25,138 nt of DNA from Actinomycetota bacterium (GTDB taxonomy: Bacteria > Actinomycetota > Nitriliruptoria > Nitriliruptorales > JAHWKO01). This document shows, in pieces, positions 9,066 to 18,266 of the stretch. The stretch covers positions 1 to 25,138 of the forward strand of contig JAHWKO010000025.1 of NCBI GenBank assembly GCA_019347855.1. The letters run 5' to 3'. The translations under genes and the position numbers were made by a program. Under the pieces are notes generated by a model that worked only from the letters and a program-made list of their open reading frames with translations, was not told the DNA's origin and searched no databases. Position 1 is the stretch's first letter. Each line of letters starts with the position of its first letter.

Positions 9066-10477
9066 CCCGTCCCCCCCACGGTGATGCGGGCGATCCGGAG
9101 CGTCGGCGTGCCGGTCGAGGCCGGGGCGCTCTGCCCGTCCTTCCCGCACGTGCCGGGCCAGTGATCGAGGTCGCTGCAGACGGCGTCGATGCGCCGCAGG
9201 GTCTCGGGCCCGTTGCCCACGAGGTTGGCACCTCGGACCGGGTGCTTCACGTCACCACCCTCCACGAGGTAGGCCTCGGTCATCCCGAACACGAAGTCCC
9301 CGTTCGCCGGGTTGACCTGGCCACCGCCGAGCCCCTTGCAGAGGATCCCCCGGTCGAGCTCGGCGATGACCTGGTCGGGGTCGGCCTCGCCCGGGAGGAT
9401 GTAGGTGTTGGTCATCCGCGGGATCGGCAGGTGCTGGTACGACTGCCGGCGCGCGTTGCCCGTGAACGACACCCCGAGCTTGCGGGCGCTGCGGCGGTCG
9501 GTGAGGTAGTCGACGAGGACCCCGTCCTCGAACAGGGTCGTGCGCTGGGCGGGGGTGCCCTCGTCGTCGAAGGCGAACGAGCCCCAGCCGTTCTGAACGG
9601 TCGCGTCGTCGACCCCGGAGATGAGATCGCTCGCGAGCTTCTCGCCGCGCTTGCCCGCGTAGACGCTGGCCTCCTTGGCCACGAGGTCGCCCTCGAGGCC
9701 GTGGCCGCATGCCTCGTGGAACAGCACCCCGCCGTCACCCCGCCAGAGCACGACCGGCATCTCACCGGACGGGGCGGGTTCGCTGTCGAGCATGAGGACA
9801 GCTTGATTGGCCGCGGTCCGGGCCACGTCCTCGGGTGGCCGGGCGTCGAACAGCTCGTGCCCGCCGCTCGTCCCCGGCCCCTCGAAGCCCGTCTGGATGA
9901 TCCCGTCGCGCGCGGCGACGACCTGGACCGCGAACCGGGTGCGGGTGCGCCGGTCGTCGACCAGACGTCCCTCGCTGGTGGCGATCAGCACGTCGGTGGT
10001 GACGTCCGCGTAGCTGGCGACCACCTGCTGGACATCCCCGGAGACCTCCCGCGCGGCCTCGTCGGCGCGGGTCGACAGCTCGACGAGCTTCGCCTTGTCC
10101 GCCTCGAACGGATCGATCTTGACCGGATGCTGGACGCGACGGTCGGGGCGCGTGAGATCCGCGGTCTCCCGCTGACCCTGACCCTGGACAGCTGCGCCCG
10201 CCACCTTCGCGGCTTCGAGGAGCGAGTCCCGGTCGAGCAGGTTCGTGTAGGCGTAGCCCACGGTGTGGCCGGCGATGACCCGCACGCCGGCGCCCAGGTC
10301 GAGCATCGACGTGAGCTCCTCGACCCGGCGGTCCTCGAGGCGCAGGGAGCGGGCCCGCTTGTGCTCGGCGTAGAGCTCGGCGTAGTCCGCGCCGCTGCCG
10401 AGCGCCGCACGGAGGACCTCACGGATCAGGGACTCGTCGAGCCGTTCGTACAGGTCGCTCAGCCGGGTACCTCTCAC
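9062..10477 (-). CDS. tldD: TldD family zinc metallopeptidase
   Basis: The catalytic partner of PmbA/TldE. The 471-residue product holds the zinc-protease motif HEACGH (HExxxH, residues 254-259) in the typical setting GVLFHEACGHGLEGD, then VQNGWGSFAFDDEGTPAQRT, the NARRQSYQHLPIPRMTNTY segment and FVFGMTEAYLVEGG. The N-terminal half has the TldD/PmbA fold signature LEDRRVEELTSMLDLGAGVRV (in part). The start is GTG at 10477 with no ribosome site. A -10-like TAGACT (10502-10497) about 20 nt upstream would allow a very short or absent leader, so the gene may be transcribed separately from the cassette upstream. It is translationally coupled to pmbA by a 4-nt overlap. Confidence 0.95.
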   Translation of the reverse strand: MRGTRLSDLYERLDESLIREVLRAALGSGADYAELYAEHKRARSLRLEDRRVEELTSMLDLGAGVRVIAGHTVGYAYTNLLDRDSLLEAAKVAGAAVQGQGQRETADLTRPDRRVQHPVKIDPFEADKAKLVELSTRADEAAREVSGDVQQVVASYADVTTDVLIATSEGRLVDDRRTRTRFAVQVVAARDGIIQTGFEGPGTSGGHELFDARPPEDVARTAANQAVLMLDSEPAPSGEMPVVLWRGDGGVLFHEACGHGLEGDLVAKEASVYAGKRGEKLASDLISGVDDATVQNGWGSFAFDDEGTPAQRTTLFEDGVLVDYLTDRRSARKLGVSFTGNARRQSYQHLPIPRMTNTYILPGEADPDQVIAELDRGILCKGLGGGQVNPANGDFVFGMTEAYLVEGGDVKHPVRGANLVGNGPETLRRIDAVCSDLDHWPGTCGKDGQSAPASTGTPTLRIARITVGGTG

Positions 10478-10560
10478 AGGGGACGACGCGGCGTGAGTCT
10501 ACGAACCCGTTCCGCGACCGTCCCCGGACGCCTGACCACCCCACCCCCCACCTCACCCCC

Positions 10561-10611
10561 GTTCGTGCTCGCGCCTCGTTCCCCGTACGGGAACGAACGG
10601 CGAGCACGACC
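10561..10611 (-). repeat. 51-bp palindromic repeat, copy 1
   Basis: A long hairpin: outer stem TCGTGCTCGC/GCGAGCACGA (10563-10572 with 10600-10609, 10 bp), a 3x3 internal loop, and an inner stem TCGTTCCC/GGGAACGA (10576-10583 with 10589-10596) around CGTAC. It matches copy 2 (11626-11676) at 39 of 51 positions without gaps, in the same orientation. It begins 3 nt after the stop codon of the AbiEi-DUF559 gene. It may terminate that gene, though no T-tract follows. The rest of the 10478-10613 gap shows nothing else. Confidence 0.7.
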
Positions 10612-10613
10612 TG

Positions 10614-11548
10614 TCAGGGCAGGTCCGCACCGGCGGCCACGAGCGCCCGTCGGACCTGCTCGGCCACGCGGTCCGGGTGGAACCGGAGATCCCACTCGTC
10701 GAAGCGCAGGGGGATCCACGCGTGGATGAGATCGTTCTGACGGGAGCCGTCCCCGCTGCGCCCGAGGGTCGTGGCGTGTAGCGGATCGACGTCGATCTCG
10801 ATGAGGATGCGCAGGTCGCGGTACGCGAAGTCCAGGTAGCGCCGCACTCGTCCAGCCGCGTCGATCACGCGGACGTTGCCTCGGGTAACGGCAGGCCCGC
10901 GTCGCGGAGGATGCGGAGGAAGGCGCGTTCGGCCCGCGAACGCGTCCACCGCACCTCCGGTAGGTAGCGGAGCAGCGCGGCACGGATCGTCGGGGCGCCG
11001 GTGCACCAGTCGAACCGTTCCGCCGTCGCCGCCATGCGCTCACGCGTCGTCCGTCCTCGAGCGACGATCCCGGCCAGGGCTCGCTCGAAACGCTCGAGAC
11101 CGAGGCCGAACGCGAGCGAACACAACGTCCACTCCACGGATGTGACCCGGAATGGACCTTGCTCCACCACGTCGATCGGGCGGATGTGCAGCGACTCGTG
11201 GATCTTGAGGGGGAGGCTCCACCGGCGCCGACCTCGCGGCACGGTGAGCTCGAGCTCGGGGGACCTCGGGATGCGGAGGTACGGGAGACCGAGCACGAGG
11301 GCGGCCGAGAGGTGGGACAACGCGGCCGACGCTCCTGCAACCAACTGCGCCGCTACGGCACGCATCTCCCACGTGTCCGGGAACAGCGTGAACGCGTACA
11401 CGCCGCGGAAGAGCCGCACGACCTCCCCCTGTTCGCGGAGACGGAGGATGTCCTTACGCAGGACCTCCGCCTGCTCGGCCTGTTGCGTCGAGAACGCCCC
11501 GAACTGGGGTCGAGCGACAGCCGCGAGCCGAGCACGCACCGATTCCAT
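10614..11548 (-). pseudogene. AbiEi antitoxin-like / DUF559 protein, frameshifted
   Basis: Two frames make one recognisable protein of about 311 residues. The first (ATG 11548 to TGA 10865) has an AbiEi-type N-terminal winged-helix region (RKDILRLREQGEVVRLFRGVYAF), a middle domain (AALSHLSAALVLGLPYL, LELTVPRGRRR) and the start of DUF559 (TRSRAERAFLRILRDAGLPLPE). The second frame supplies the rest: NVRVIDAAGRVRRYLDFAYRDL, ILIEIDVDPLH, RQNDLIHAWIPLRFDEWDL, to the stop at 10614. Joining them near 10877 gives GLPLPEANVRV, exactly what the family shows there, so one base is missing. DUF559 is a Vsr-like nuclease fold. Proteins of this build are common in Actinobacteria and are often labelled type IV toxin-antitoxin, without proof of that role. 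The cause could be real decay or a sequencing error. Confidence 0.82.
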
Positions 11549-11625
11549 GAGCCCACCCTCGCGGGGCGGGGCGACGCGGCCAAGCCGGTGCGAACCGAGG
11601 CTGTGGACGACCTCCCACCCCCCGC

Positions 11626-11676
11626 GGTCGTGCCCGCATCTGGTTCCCGATATGGGAACGGACCGGGAGCACAACC
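11626..11676 (-). repeat. 51-bp palindromic repeat, copy 2
   Basis: Same element as 10561-10611 (39/51 identical, direct orientation, 1065 bp apart). The inner stem GTTCCC/GGGAAC (11643-11648 with 11654-11659) encloses GATAT. The outer stem GTGCCCG/CGGG-CAC (11630-11636 with 11664-11672) carries a 2-nt bulge. It lies 7 nt past the ettA stop and 77 nt before the AbiEi-DUF559 start. The inner stem is kept although the loop differs, so the structure seems conserved more than the sequence. Confidence 0.65.
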
Positions 11677-11683
11677 GGAGGGG

Positions 11684-13357
<1,674 letters not shown>

Positions 13358-13394
13358 GTTGAACTCCACGGACGATGAGATGATGAGACTGGAG

Positions 13395-13427
13395 CGACCA
13401 GGGTATTGACGATCGCGCGCCTGGTCG
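13395..13427. promoter_or_regulatory. Inverted repeat in the ettA-sigma divergent region
   Basis: CGACCAGG (13395-13402) and CCTGGTCG (13420-13427) form a perfect 8-bp inverted repeat separated by 17 bp that contains TTGACG (13406-13411). It lies between the divergent starts of ettA (13357) and the sigma factor (13505), so it could be an operator or fold into a hairpin. No matching -10 at 16-18 bp is clear. A second possible sigma promoter is AAC-N17-CGTC at 13451-13474, which is weak. Confidence 0.3.
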
Positions 13428-13504
13428 GGCGACGATCCTGCCCTCACCTAAACCGGTCGGGGTGCTCCTGCGTCGTTACGGGTGAGGACGATGACGGGGA
13501 GTCG

Positions 13505-14008
13505 ATGCCGGATCCGCTCGACGAGGTGGCCGCGTTCTGCGCGGAGCATCATCGGCGCCTGGTGGGTCTGCTGTCCATGCAGCTCGGGGATCGGGATGTC
13601 GCCGAGGAGCTGGCGCAGGACGTGCTGCTACGGCTGTGCGAGCACTGGCCGAGCCTGGACAACCCGCGTGCGTGGCTGAACCGCGTCGCGATCAACCACG
13701 CGAACTCGTGGTTGCGCCGACGCGGAGCCGAACGGCGGGCCAAGGCCCGTCGCCGCGCTCAACAGGTGTCCGTACCACCCCCGGAACAAGCGGATGCGAT
13801 CGCGGTGCGTGCCGCCGTGGCCGCGTTGCCCGGCCGGCAACGGACGGCGTTGCTGTGCCGCTACTACGCGGATATGACGGTGGCAGAGACGGCGTCGGTC
13901 ATGTCGTGCGCTCCGGGAACCGTCAAAGCGCTGACCCATCACGCCCTCGCTGCCCTGCGTGATCACGCGGGGCTGGTCCCGACGAGGGAGACCAGCGATG
14001 CGACCTGA
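13505..14008 (+). CDS. ECF RNA polymerase sigma factor
   Basis: A 167-residue extracytoplasmic-function sigma factor. Region 2 spans about 8-70, with QLGDRDVAEELAQDVLLRL (family form DAEDLVQETFLR) and NPRAWLNRVAINHANSWLRRR. An Arg/Lys/Ala linker follows, and region 4 spans about 100-155, with LPGRQRTALLCRYYADMTVAETASVMSCAPGTVKA split into LPGRQRTALLCRYYADM and the helix-turn-helix ETASVMSCAPGTVKALTHHA. It would direct polymerase to its own promoter set. The ATG at 13505 has GGGGAG 3 nt upstream. The upstream open frame to 13406 is not family-like. It overlaps the next gene by 11 nt, so the two are translationally coupled, the place where an anti-sigma factor is usual. Confidence 0.94.
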   Translation: MPDPLDEVAAFCAEHHRRLVGLLSMQLGDRDVAEELAQDVLLRLCEHWPSLDNPRAWLNRVAINHANSWLRRRGAERRAKARRRAQQVSVPPPEQADAIAVRAAVAALPGRQRTALLCRYYADMTVAETASVMSCAPGTVKALTHHALAALRDHAGLVPTRETSDAT

Positions 14009-15560
14009 ACCCACGGACCTGCTCGAACGGGCAACGCCCGTCGACGTCGCCCCGGTCGACTACCACGGCCTGGCGCGCCGGGGGCGGCGCCGCCGTCTGG
14101 TCAAGCGCATCGGCGGTTCGGTCGCCGGGCTGGTGCTGCTGGCGGCAGCAGCGCTCACCGCGGTGTCGCTACGCCCCGCCCCGACGCTCGAGGTCGCCCA
14201 GGAACCGGCCTCGGACGCCGCTTCGCAGGACGCGCCTGCTGGCCGATCGGCTCCTGCGGGAACCTGGAGCCAGCCCGTGGAACTGTCGAGCGGCCGTAAC
14301 GGAGCGTTCGCTGCTGCGACCGACGACGGGCGGCTGGTGGTCTACGGCGGCACGACCGACATCGACGGCACGCCAGCAACCGGGGGCCTGGTCCTCGATC
14401 CCGCGACCGGCTCCTCGACCGACATCCCCCCAGCCCCGATCGTGGATCGCCCCCTTCCTTGGACCGCGTTCGCCGGTGACCGGCTGCTGGTGTTCGGAGG
14501 CAACGGGGGCCAGACCACGGGGGCGTTCTACGACGTGTCCGACGGGACGTGGACGACGATCCCATCGGCCCCGACAGGCGACGTCGCGCCCAACGTGCGC
14601 GTCTGGGACGGGACCACGCTGGTCGTCGGCGACGCGTACCGGATGGAGGAGTCCGCCTACGGCAACGTCGACCTGTGGCGCTGGAACGTCGGTGAGCCCG
14701 CGTGGGAACACGTGCCCGACGTCGCCCTCGACCCGGGCCACCCAGGGTTCGCGTTCGCCGACGGGCGACTCGCCGTGTGGGTCGACCCGATCCCCGGGCC
14801 ATCCACCGACGATGACGGTTCGGTGGTGGGCGGGCCGGGGGTCGCCGCCGACTCGACCGCGGGACGGTCCCGGCTGGCGATCCTGGACGTGGCGACGAAC
14901 GAGTGGGAACTCGTCGACCGGGAGTCTCTCCCCGAAGCCGATGGGGCAACCGTGGCGTGGCTCGGCACCCACGTCGTCGTGATCCCCCACCCTGCGCGCG
15001 GTGCAGTGATGGAGGTCAGCGGGACCGGTGAGCCCGCGCGGTTCGCCGATCCGGTCCGGTTCGACCTGGACGCCGGCACGACCGAACAGCTCGCCCCGAT
15101 GCCCGAGGAGCTCCGTCGCACGAACCTGATGGTGACCGTTGGCTCGGAACCCAAACCCCCGGCGATCGACGGCCGATCGACGGTCATCGCGACCGTCGCC
15201 AAGCGAGCCGCGGCACTGCTCCCCGACGGCACGTGGACGGATCCGGTCGAAGCCAACCACATCAGGCGTGTCGGTGACGCCCTGGTGGCGGTCCACAGCA
15301 CCTGGAGGGCCGAGACCCAGCTCACCGCCCACGTCTGGTCCGCGACCGGATGGCACCAGGCGTCTGACCCTGACCTCCCGAGCCGAGGCTTCGCCGCCAC
15401 CACAGCTACGGACCGCGCGTTCTACCTCGTCGGCGGAGCATCGATCCGTTCCCCCGAACCCGGCGAGGAGCCCGACGCGTCACCCAGCGAGGACGGTGAA
15501 GGCGGCCCCTGGGTCTTCGATGTCCACCAGGACGTCGTCGCCTACGACGTCTCCGACTGA
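13998..15560 (+). CDS. Membrane-anchored Kelch-like propeller protein, possible sigma regulator
   Basis: A 520-residue protein: short cytoplasmic tail (1-37, ending in a run of Arg/Lys), one transmembrane helix (about 38-57), a Pro/Ala-rich linker (about 60-90) and a large outer domain. The outer part has Kelch or galactose-oxidase-like repeats, for example DGRLVVYGG (110-118), GDRLLVFGG (160-168), DGTTLVVGDAY (204-214), DGRLAVWV (255-262) and DRAFYLVGG (472-480). It overlaps the sigma gene by 11 nt, with GAGGGAG 7 nt before ATG 13998. No HxxxCxxC anti-sigma motif is present, and a 37-residue tail is short for a sigma-binding domain. A role as sensor or anti-sigma factor is inferred from position and topology alone. 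The C-terminus holds an acidic Pro/Glu/Asp stretch (about 485-503). Confidence 0.82.
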   Translation: MRPEPTDLLERATPVDVAPVDYHGLARRGRRRRLVKRIGGSVAGLVLLAAAALTAVSLRPAPTLEVAQEPASDAASQDAPAGRSAPAGTWSQPVELSSGRNGAFAAATDDGRLVVYGGTTDIDGTPATGGLVLDPATGSSTDIPPAPIVDRPLPWTAFAGDRLLVFGGNGGQTTGAFYDVSDGTWTTIPSAPTGDVAPNVRVWDGTTLVVGDAYRMEESAYGNVDLWRWNVGEPAWEHVPDVALDPGHPGFAFADGRLAVWVDPIPGPSTDDDGSVVGGPGVAADSTAGRSRLAILDVATNEWELVDRESLPEADGATVAWLGTHVVVIPHPARGAVMEVSGTGEPARFADPVRFDLDAGTTEQLAPMPEELRRTNLMVTVGSEPKPPAIDGRSTVIATVAKRAAALLPDGTWTDPVEANHIRRVGDALVAVHSTWRAETQLTAHVWSATGWHQASDPDLPSRGFAATTATDRAFYLVGGASIRSPEPGEEPDASPSEDGEGGPWVFDVHQDVVAYDVSD

Positions 15561-15564
15561 CCTG

Positions 15565-15753
15565 CTACGCCGCAGCCTTCGGCATCACGATCCACAGGAG
15601 GATGTAGGCGAGCTCGCCCGCCCCCACGAAGCCGAAGATGACGAACAGCACGCGGACCGTCGTGCGGCTCCAACCGAAGTGGTCCGCGAGCCCCGCACAC
15701 ACACCGGCGATGACCCGCCCGCGTCGGGGCCGTACCAGTCGATCGGTTGCCAT
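15565..15753 (-). CDS. PspC-domain mini-protein
   Basis: A 62-residue protein that is almost only a PspC domain: RRGRVIAGVCAGLADHFGWSRTTVR (in parts RVIAGVCAGLADHFGW and TTVRVLFVIF) followed by a hydrophobic segment with GAGELAYILLWIVMPKA. PspC was first described in the phage-shock response, which senses membrane stress. Stand-alone copies like this are frequent in Actinobacteria and usually of unknown role. The ATG at 15753 has AGAGG 5 nt upstream. An upstream ATG at 15912 would read through the divergent promoter region. It converges with the Kelch gene, 4 nt apart, and diverges from the spermidine-synthase-like gene. Confidence 0.9.
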   Translation of the reverse strand: MATDRLVRPRRGRVIAGVCAGLADHFGWSRTTVRVLFVIFGFVGAGELAYILLWIVMPKAAA

Positions 15754-15874
15754 CTCGTCCTCTCCGTACGTGCTGGGGCCGGTCTCCTGGAGGTGGGAGG
15801 CGGCCGAGCCACGGTACCGGCGAGGACCGTCGGCACGGCGGGGGAGCGTTGACCGGCCGGGTACGGTTCCGGCG

Positions 15875-17386
15875 ATGCCCCGCGCCGCTGCCGGCCTCCT
15901 GGTCTTCTTCACCTCCGCTGCCGTCCTGGTCCTCGAGATCCTGGCCGGCCGGCTGCTCGCGCCGTACGTGGGGGTGACGCTGGAGACCTACACGGGGATC
16001 ATCGGCACCGTCCTGGCCGGGATCGCGCTCGGCAACTGGCTCGGCGGCCGGGCCGCGGACCGCTTCGATCCGCGGCGCCTCCTGGGTCCGATCGTCACGG
16101 CCGGCGGGATCCTCGCGCTGCTGTCCGCGCCGGCCGTGATCGTGATCGGGGCGGGCATCAGCGGCCGGGGCGGACCGGTCCAGATCGTCCTGCTCGCCGC
16201 TGTCGGGTTCTTCGCCCCGGCCGCGGTGCTGAGCGCGGTCACGCCGACCGTCGTGAAGCTGCAGCTCGACGACCTCGGCGAGACCGGCTCGGTCGTGGGG
16301 CGCCTCGCCGCGCTCGGGGCGGCCGGGGCGATCCTCGGCACCTTCGTCACCGGGTTCCTGCTTGTGGCGGCCTGGCCCAGCCGCACGATCGTCGTGGTCG
16401 TGGGTGGGGCGCTGGTCGTCGCCGGGCTCGTGCTCTGGTTCGTCCTGCGGTCCGGGAGCCGCGGCGGGATCGTCCCGACGCTGCTCCTCGCGCTGGCGAC
16501 GGGGTTCCTGTCGATCGGCGCCTCGGGGCCCTGCGAGTACGAGAGCCCGTACTTCTGCGCACGGGTCGTTGAGGGCGAGGAGCTCACCCGGTTCCTCCCG
16601 CACCTCACGGAGGACACGATCGACTCGGGGCGCCTGCTCCTCCTCGACACCGTCATGCACACCTTCGTGGACGTCGAGGATCCCACGAACCTGGTCTTCA
16701 CCTACGCGAGGACCGTGAGCGACGTGCTGGCCACCGTCGCGCCCGAGGGCGAGCCGCTCGACGTGCTGAACGTCGGGGGCGGTGGCTTCGCGTTACCCAG
16801 GTACGTCGCCGCGACCCGTCCCGGGTCGACCTCGACCGTCCTCGAGCTCGATCCCACGCTCGTGGAGGTCGCCGAGGACGAGCTCGGCCTCGTCACCGGA
16901 CCCGACCTGCAGGTCGAGGTGGGCGACGCACGGCTCACCATCGCTGACCAGCCGACCGATGGCTTCGACGTCGTCATCGGCGATGCGTTCGGTGGGCTGA
17001 CCGTCCCGTGGCACCTGACGACCGTGGAGTTCCTCGAGGAGATCGACCGGACCCTCGAACCCGAGGGCACGTACGTGATGAACCTGATCGACTTCCCGCC
17101 GTTGGGGTTCGCTCGCGCCGAGGTGCGCACCCTCCGCCAGGTGTTCGACAACGTCGTCGTGCTCGCGCCCCGACCCCGCCTCGAGCGCACGGCCGGTGGC
17201 AACTTCATCCTGGCGGCGTCGGACGGCCCGATCGACGTCGGGGCGATCCTCGACCGCAACTCGCGGCGGGGGGACGACGAGGAGGCGCTGGTCACAGATG
17301 AGGAGCTCGACCGCTTCAGTGGGACCGCTCCGGTCCTGACCGACGCCTACGCCCCCGTCGATCAGCTGTTCACACCCCGGCGCTGA
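15875..17386 (+). CDS. Fused membrane / spermidine synthase-like protein
   Basis: A 503-residue protein in two parts. Residues 1-215 hold about six to seven transmembrane segments and begin AAGLLVFFTSAAVLVLEILAG, a start typical of the 'fused MFS/spermidine synthase' group. Residues about 225-460 form a SAM-dependent, spermidine-synthase-like Rossmann domain with LNVGGGGFALPRY (298-310), VLELDP (322-327), VEVGDAR (347-353) and DVVIGDAFGG (365-374). The substrate cannot be named. True polyamine synthesis is unproven for this fused family, and no speD lies nearby. No ribosome site precedes ATG 15875. A -10-like TACGGT at 15862-15867 would put the transcript start at or next to the ATG, so leaderless translation is possible. 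Confidence 0.9.
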   Translation: MPRAAAGLLVFFTSAAVLVLEILAGRLLAPYVGVTLETYTGIIGTVLAGIALGNWLGGRAADRFDPRRLLGPIVTAGGILALLSAPAVIVIGAGISGRGGPVQIVLLAAVGFFAPAAVLSAVTPTVVKLQLDDLGETGSVVGRLAALGAAGAILGTFVTGFLLVAAWPSRTIVVVVGGALVVAGLVLWFVLRSGSRGGIVPTLLLALATGFLSIGASGPCEYESPYFCARVVEGEELTRFLPHLTEDTIDSGRLLLLDTVMHTFVDVEDPTNLVFTYARTVSDVLATVAPEGEPLDVLNVGGGGFALPRYVAATRPGSTSTVLELDPTLVEVAEDELGLVTGPDLQVEVGDARLTIADQPTDGFDVVIGDAFGGLTVPWHLTTVEFLEEIDRTLEPEGTYVMNLIDFPPLGFARAEVRTLRQVFDNVVVLAPRPRLERTAGGNFILAASDGPIDVGAILDRNSRRGDDEEALVTDEELDRFSGTAPVLTDAYAPVDQLFTPRR

Positions 17387-17396
17387 CCGTCCCCCG

Positions 17397-18179
17397 TCAC
17401 CCGTCCTCGGGGTTCCGGGCGGGATCGCTGAACGCCTCGGCGTTCAGCACGACCCGGTGCTCGGCAACCGCATCGGCATGCGCTTCGTCCCCCTCGGGGC
17501 CCGCGGCACGTCGGTCCAGCTCCGCCACCCTCGAGCCTGGCCCGTAGACGATCAACGTGTCGCCGGCCTGGACCGGGAGGTCACCCCGTGGCGCCCCCAG
17601 GTACTCGCCATCCTCGCGTTGAACCCCAAGCACCAGCACCCCCTCGTCGGTGAGGGCGAGCTCGGCGAGCGTGGAGCCGGTGACCCACGCTCCCTCCCCG
17701 ACGTTCATCTCGGTGACCACGTACTCGCCATGCAGCTTCAGGAGACGGGCGTAGTCGCGAGTGTCGAGGTCCGTGTACTGACGGAGCATCCGGGCGATCA
17801 GCTGCGTCAGTGCCCGGTCGATGCGCTCGTTCCGCGCCAGCAGGAGGACCGCGAACAGTCCGGCGATCAACAGGCCCAGCCGGATCAGCGTCTCGGTCGT
17901 GGCTTGGCTGCCGACGAACGACAGCATGAGCGACGCGACGATCGTGACGATCCCGGCGTTCCCCACGAGCATCAGGATCATGACGATGCGCCGCCGCACC
18001 GGATGATCAACGACACGCTCGGCCTCGGACGTCGTGAACCCGGTGCCCGTCAGCGCCGACCGCGCCTGGAACCGCGCGGACTCGCGAGACAGACCCGTGA
18101 CCGTCAGCGCCACGGTCGCCACGCGGGAGATGATGATCGATACGACGACCGCGATGATGACCGTCGCGACCGCGACCAC
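17397..18179 (-). CDS. Membrane protein with TrkA-C (RCK_C) domain
   Basis: A 260-residue protein with three hydrophobic segments (about 2-28, 66-87 and 97-114) followed by a cytoplasmic TrkA-C domain at about 145-222 (GEYVVTEMNVGEGAWVTGST, split, then LGVQREDGEYLGAPRGDLPV and AGDTLIVYGPGSRVAEL). TrkA-C domains bind ligands such as nucleotides in potassium and other transporters. Between helices 1 and 2, SALTGTGFTTSEAE recalls a TrkH selectivity loop (TxxTGFxT). The C-terminal 35 residues are acidic. The start is GTG 18179 with AGGAGG upstream. The gene converges with the spermidine-synthase-like gene (10-bp gap) and diverges from the thioredoxin gene. No trkH or trkA partner is in the window, so potassium transport is only a guess. 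Confidence 0.87.
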   Translation of the reverse strand: MVAVATVIIAVVVSIIISRVATVALTVTGLSRESARFQARSALTGTGFTTSEAERVVDHPVRRRIVMILMLVGNAGIVTIVASLMLSFVGSQATTETLIRLGLLIAGLFAVLLLARNERIDRALTQLIARMLRQYTDLDTRDYARLLKLHGEYVVTEMNVGEGAWVTGSTLAELALTDEGVLVLGVQREDGEYLGAPRGDLPVQAGDTLIVYGPGSRVAELDRRAAGPEGDEAHADAVAEHRVVLNAEAFSDPARNPEDG

Positions 18180-18203
18180 GGGCCCCTCCTCCTCGTCACG
18201 CCC

Positions 18204-18220
18204 CGACCCGGCGCGGGTCG
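18204..18220. promoter_or_regulatory. Palindrome in a divergent promoter region
   Basis: CGACCCG (18204-18210), GCG, CGGGTCG (18214-18220) is a perfect 7-bp palindrome midway between the divergent TrkA-C (18179) and TlpA-like (18267) starts. A TAnnnT -10 candidate TACGCT (18221-18226) follows directly. It may be an operator shared by both genes. No factor can be named. Confidence 0.3.
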
Positions 18221-18266
18221 TACGCTCGTCCCACGTCTAGCACCAACGTCCGTCCGGAGCCGCCAC

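Noticed and set aside
9053..10729. 558-codon open frame on the + strand across tldD
   Set aside because: Antisense to tldD, which has a clear HExxxH motif; the + frame shows no domain.
10870..10885. Programmed ribosomal frameshift in the AbiEi-DUF559 gene
   Set aside because: No slippery heptamer, internal Shine-Dalgarno-like site or stimulatory structure is seen at the shift point. A simple one-base indel is likelier.
13505..14008. Sigma factor as a TetR- or LuxR-type regulator
   Set aside because: Region 2 and region 4 of ECF sigma factors are both present in order, so the alternative is unnecessary.
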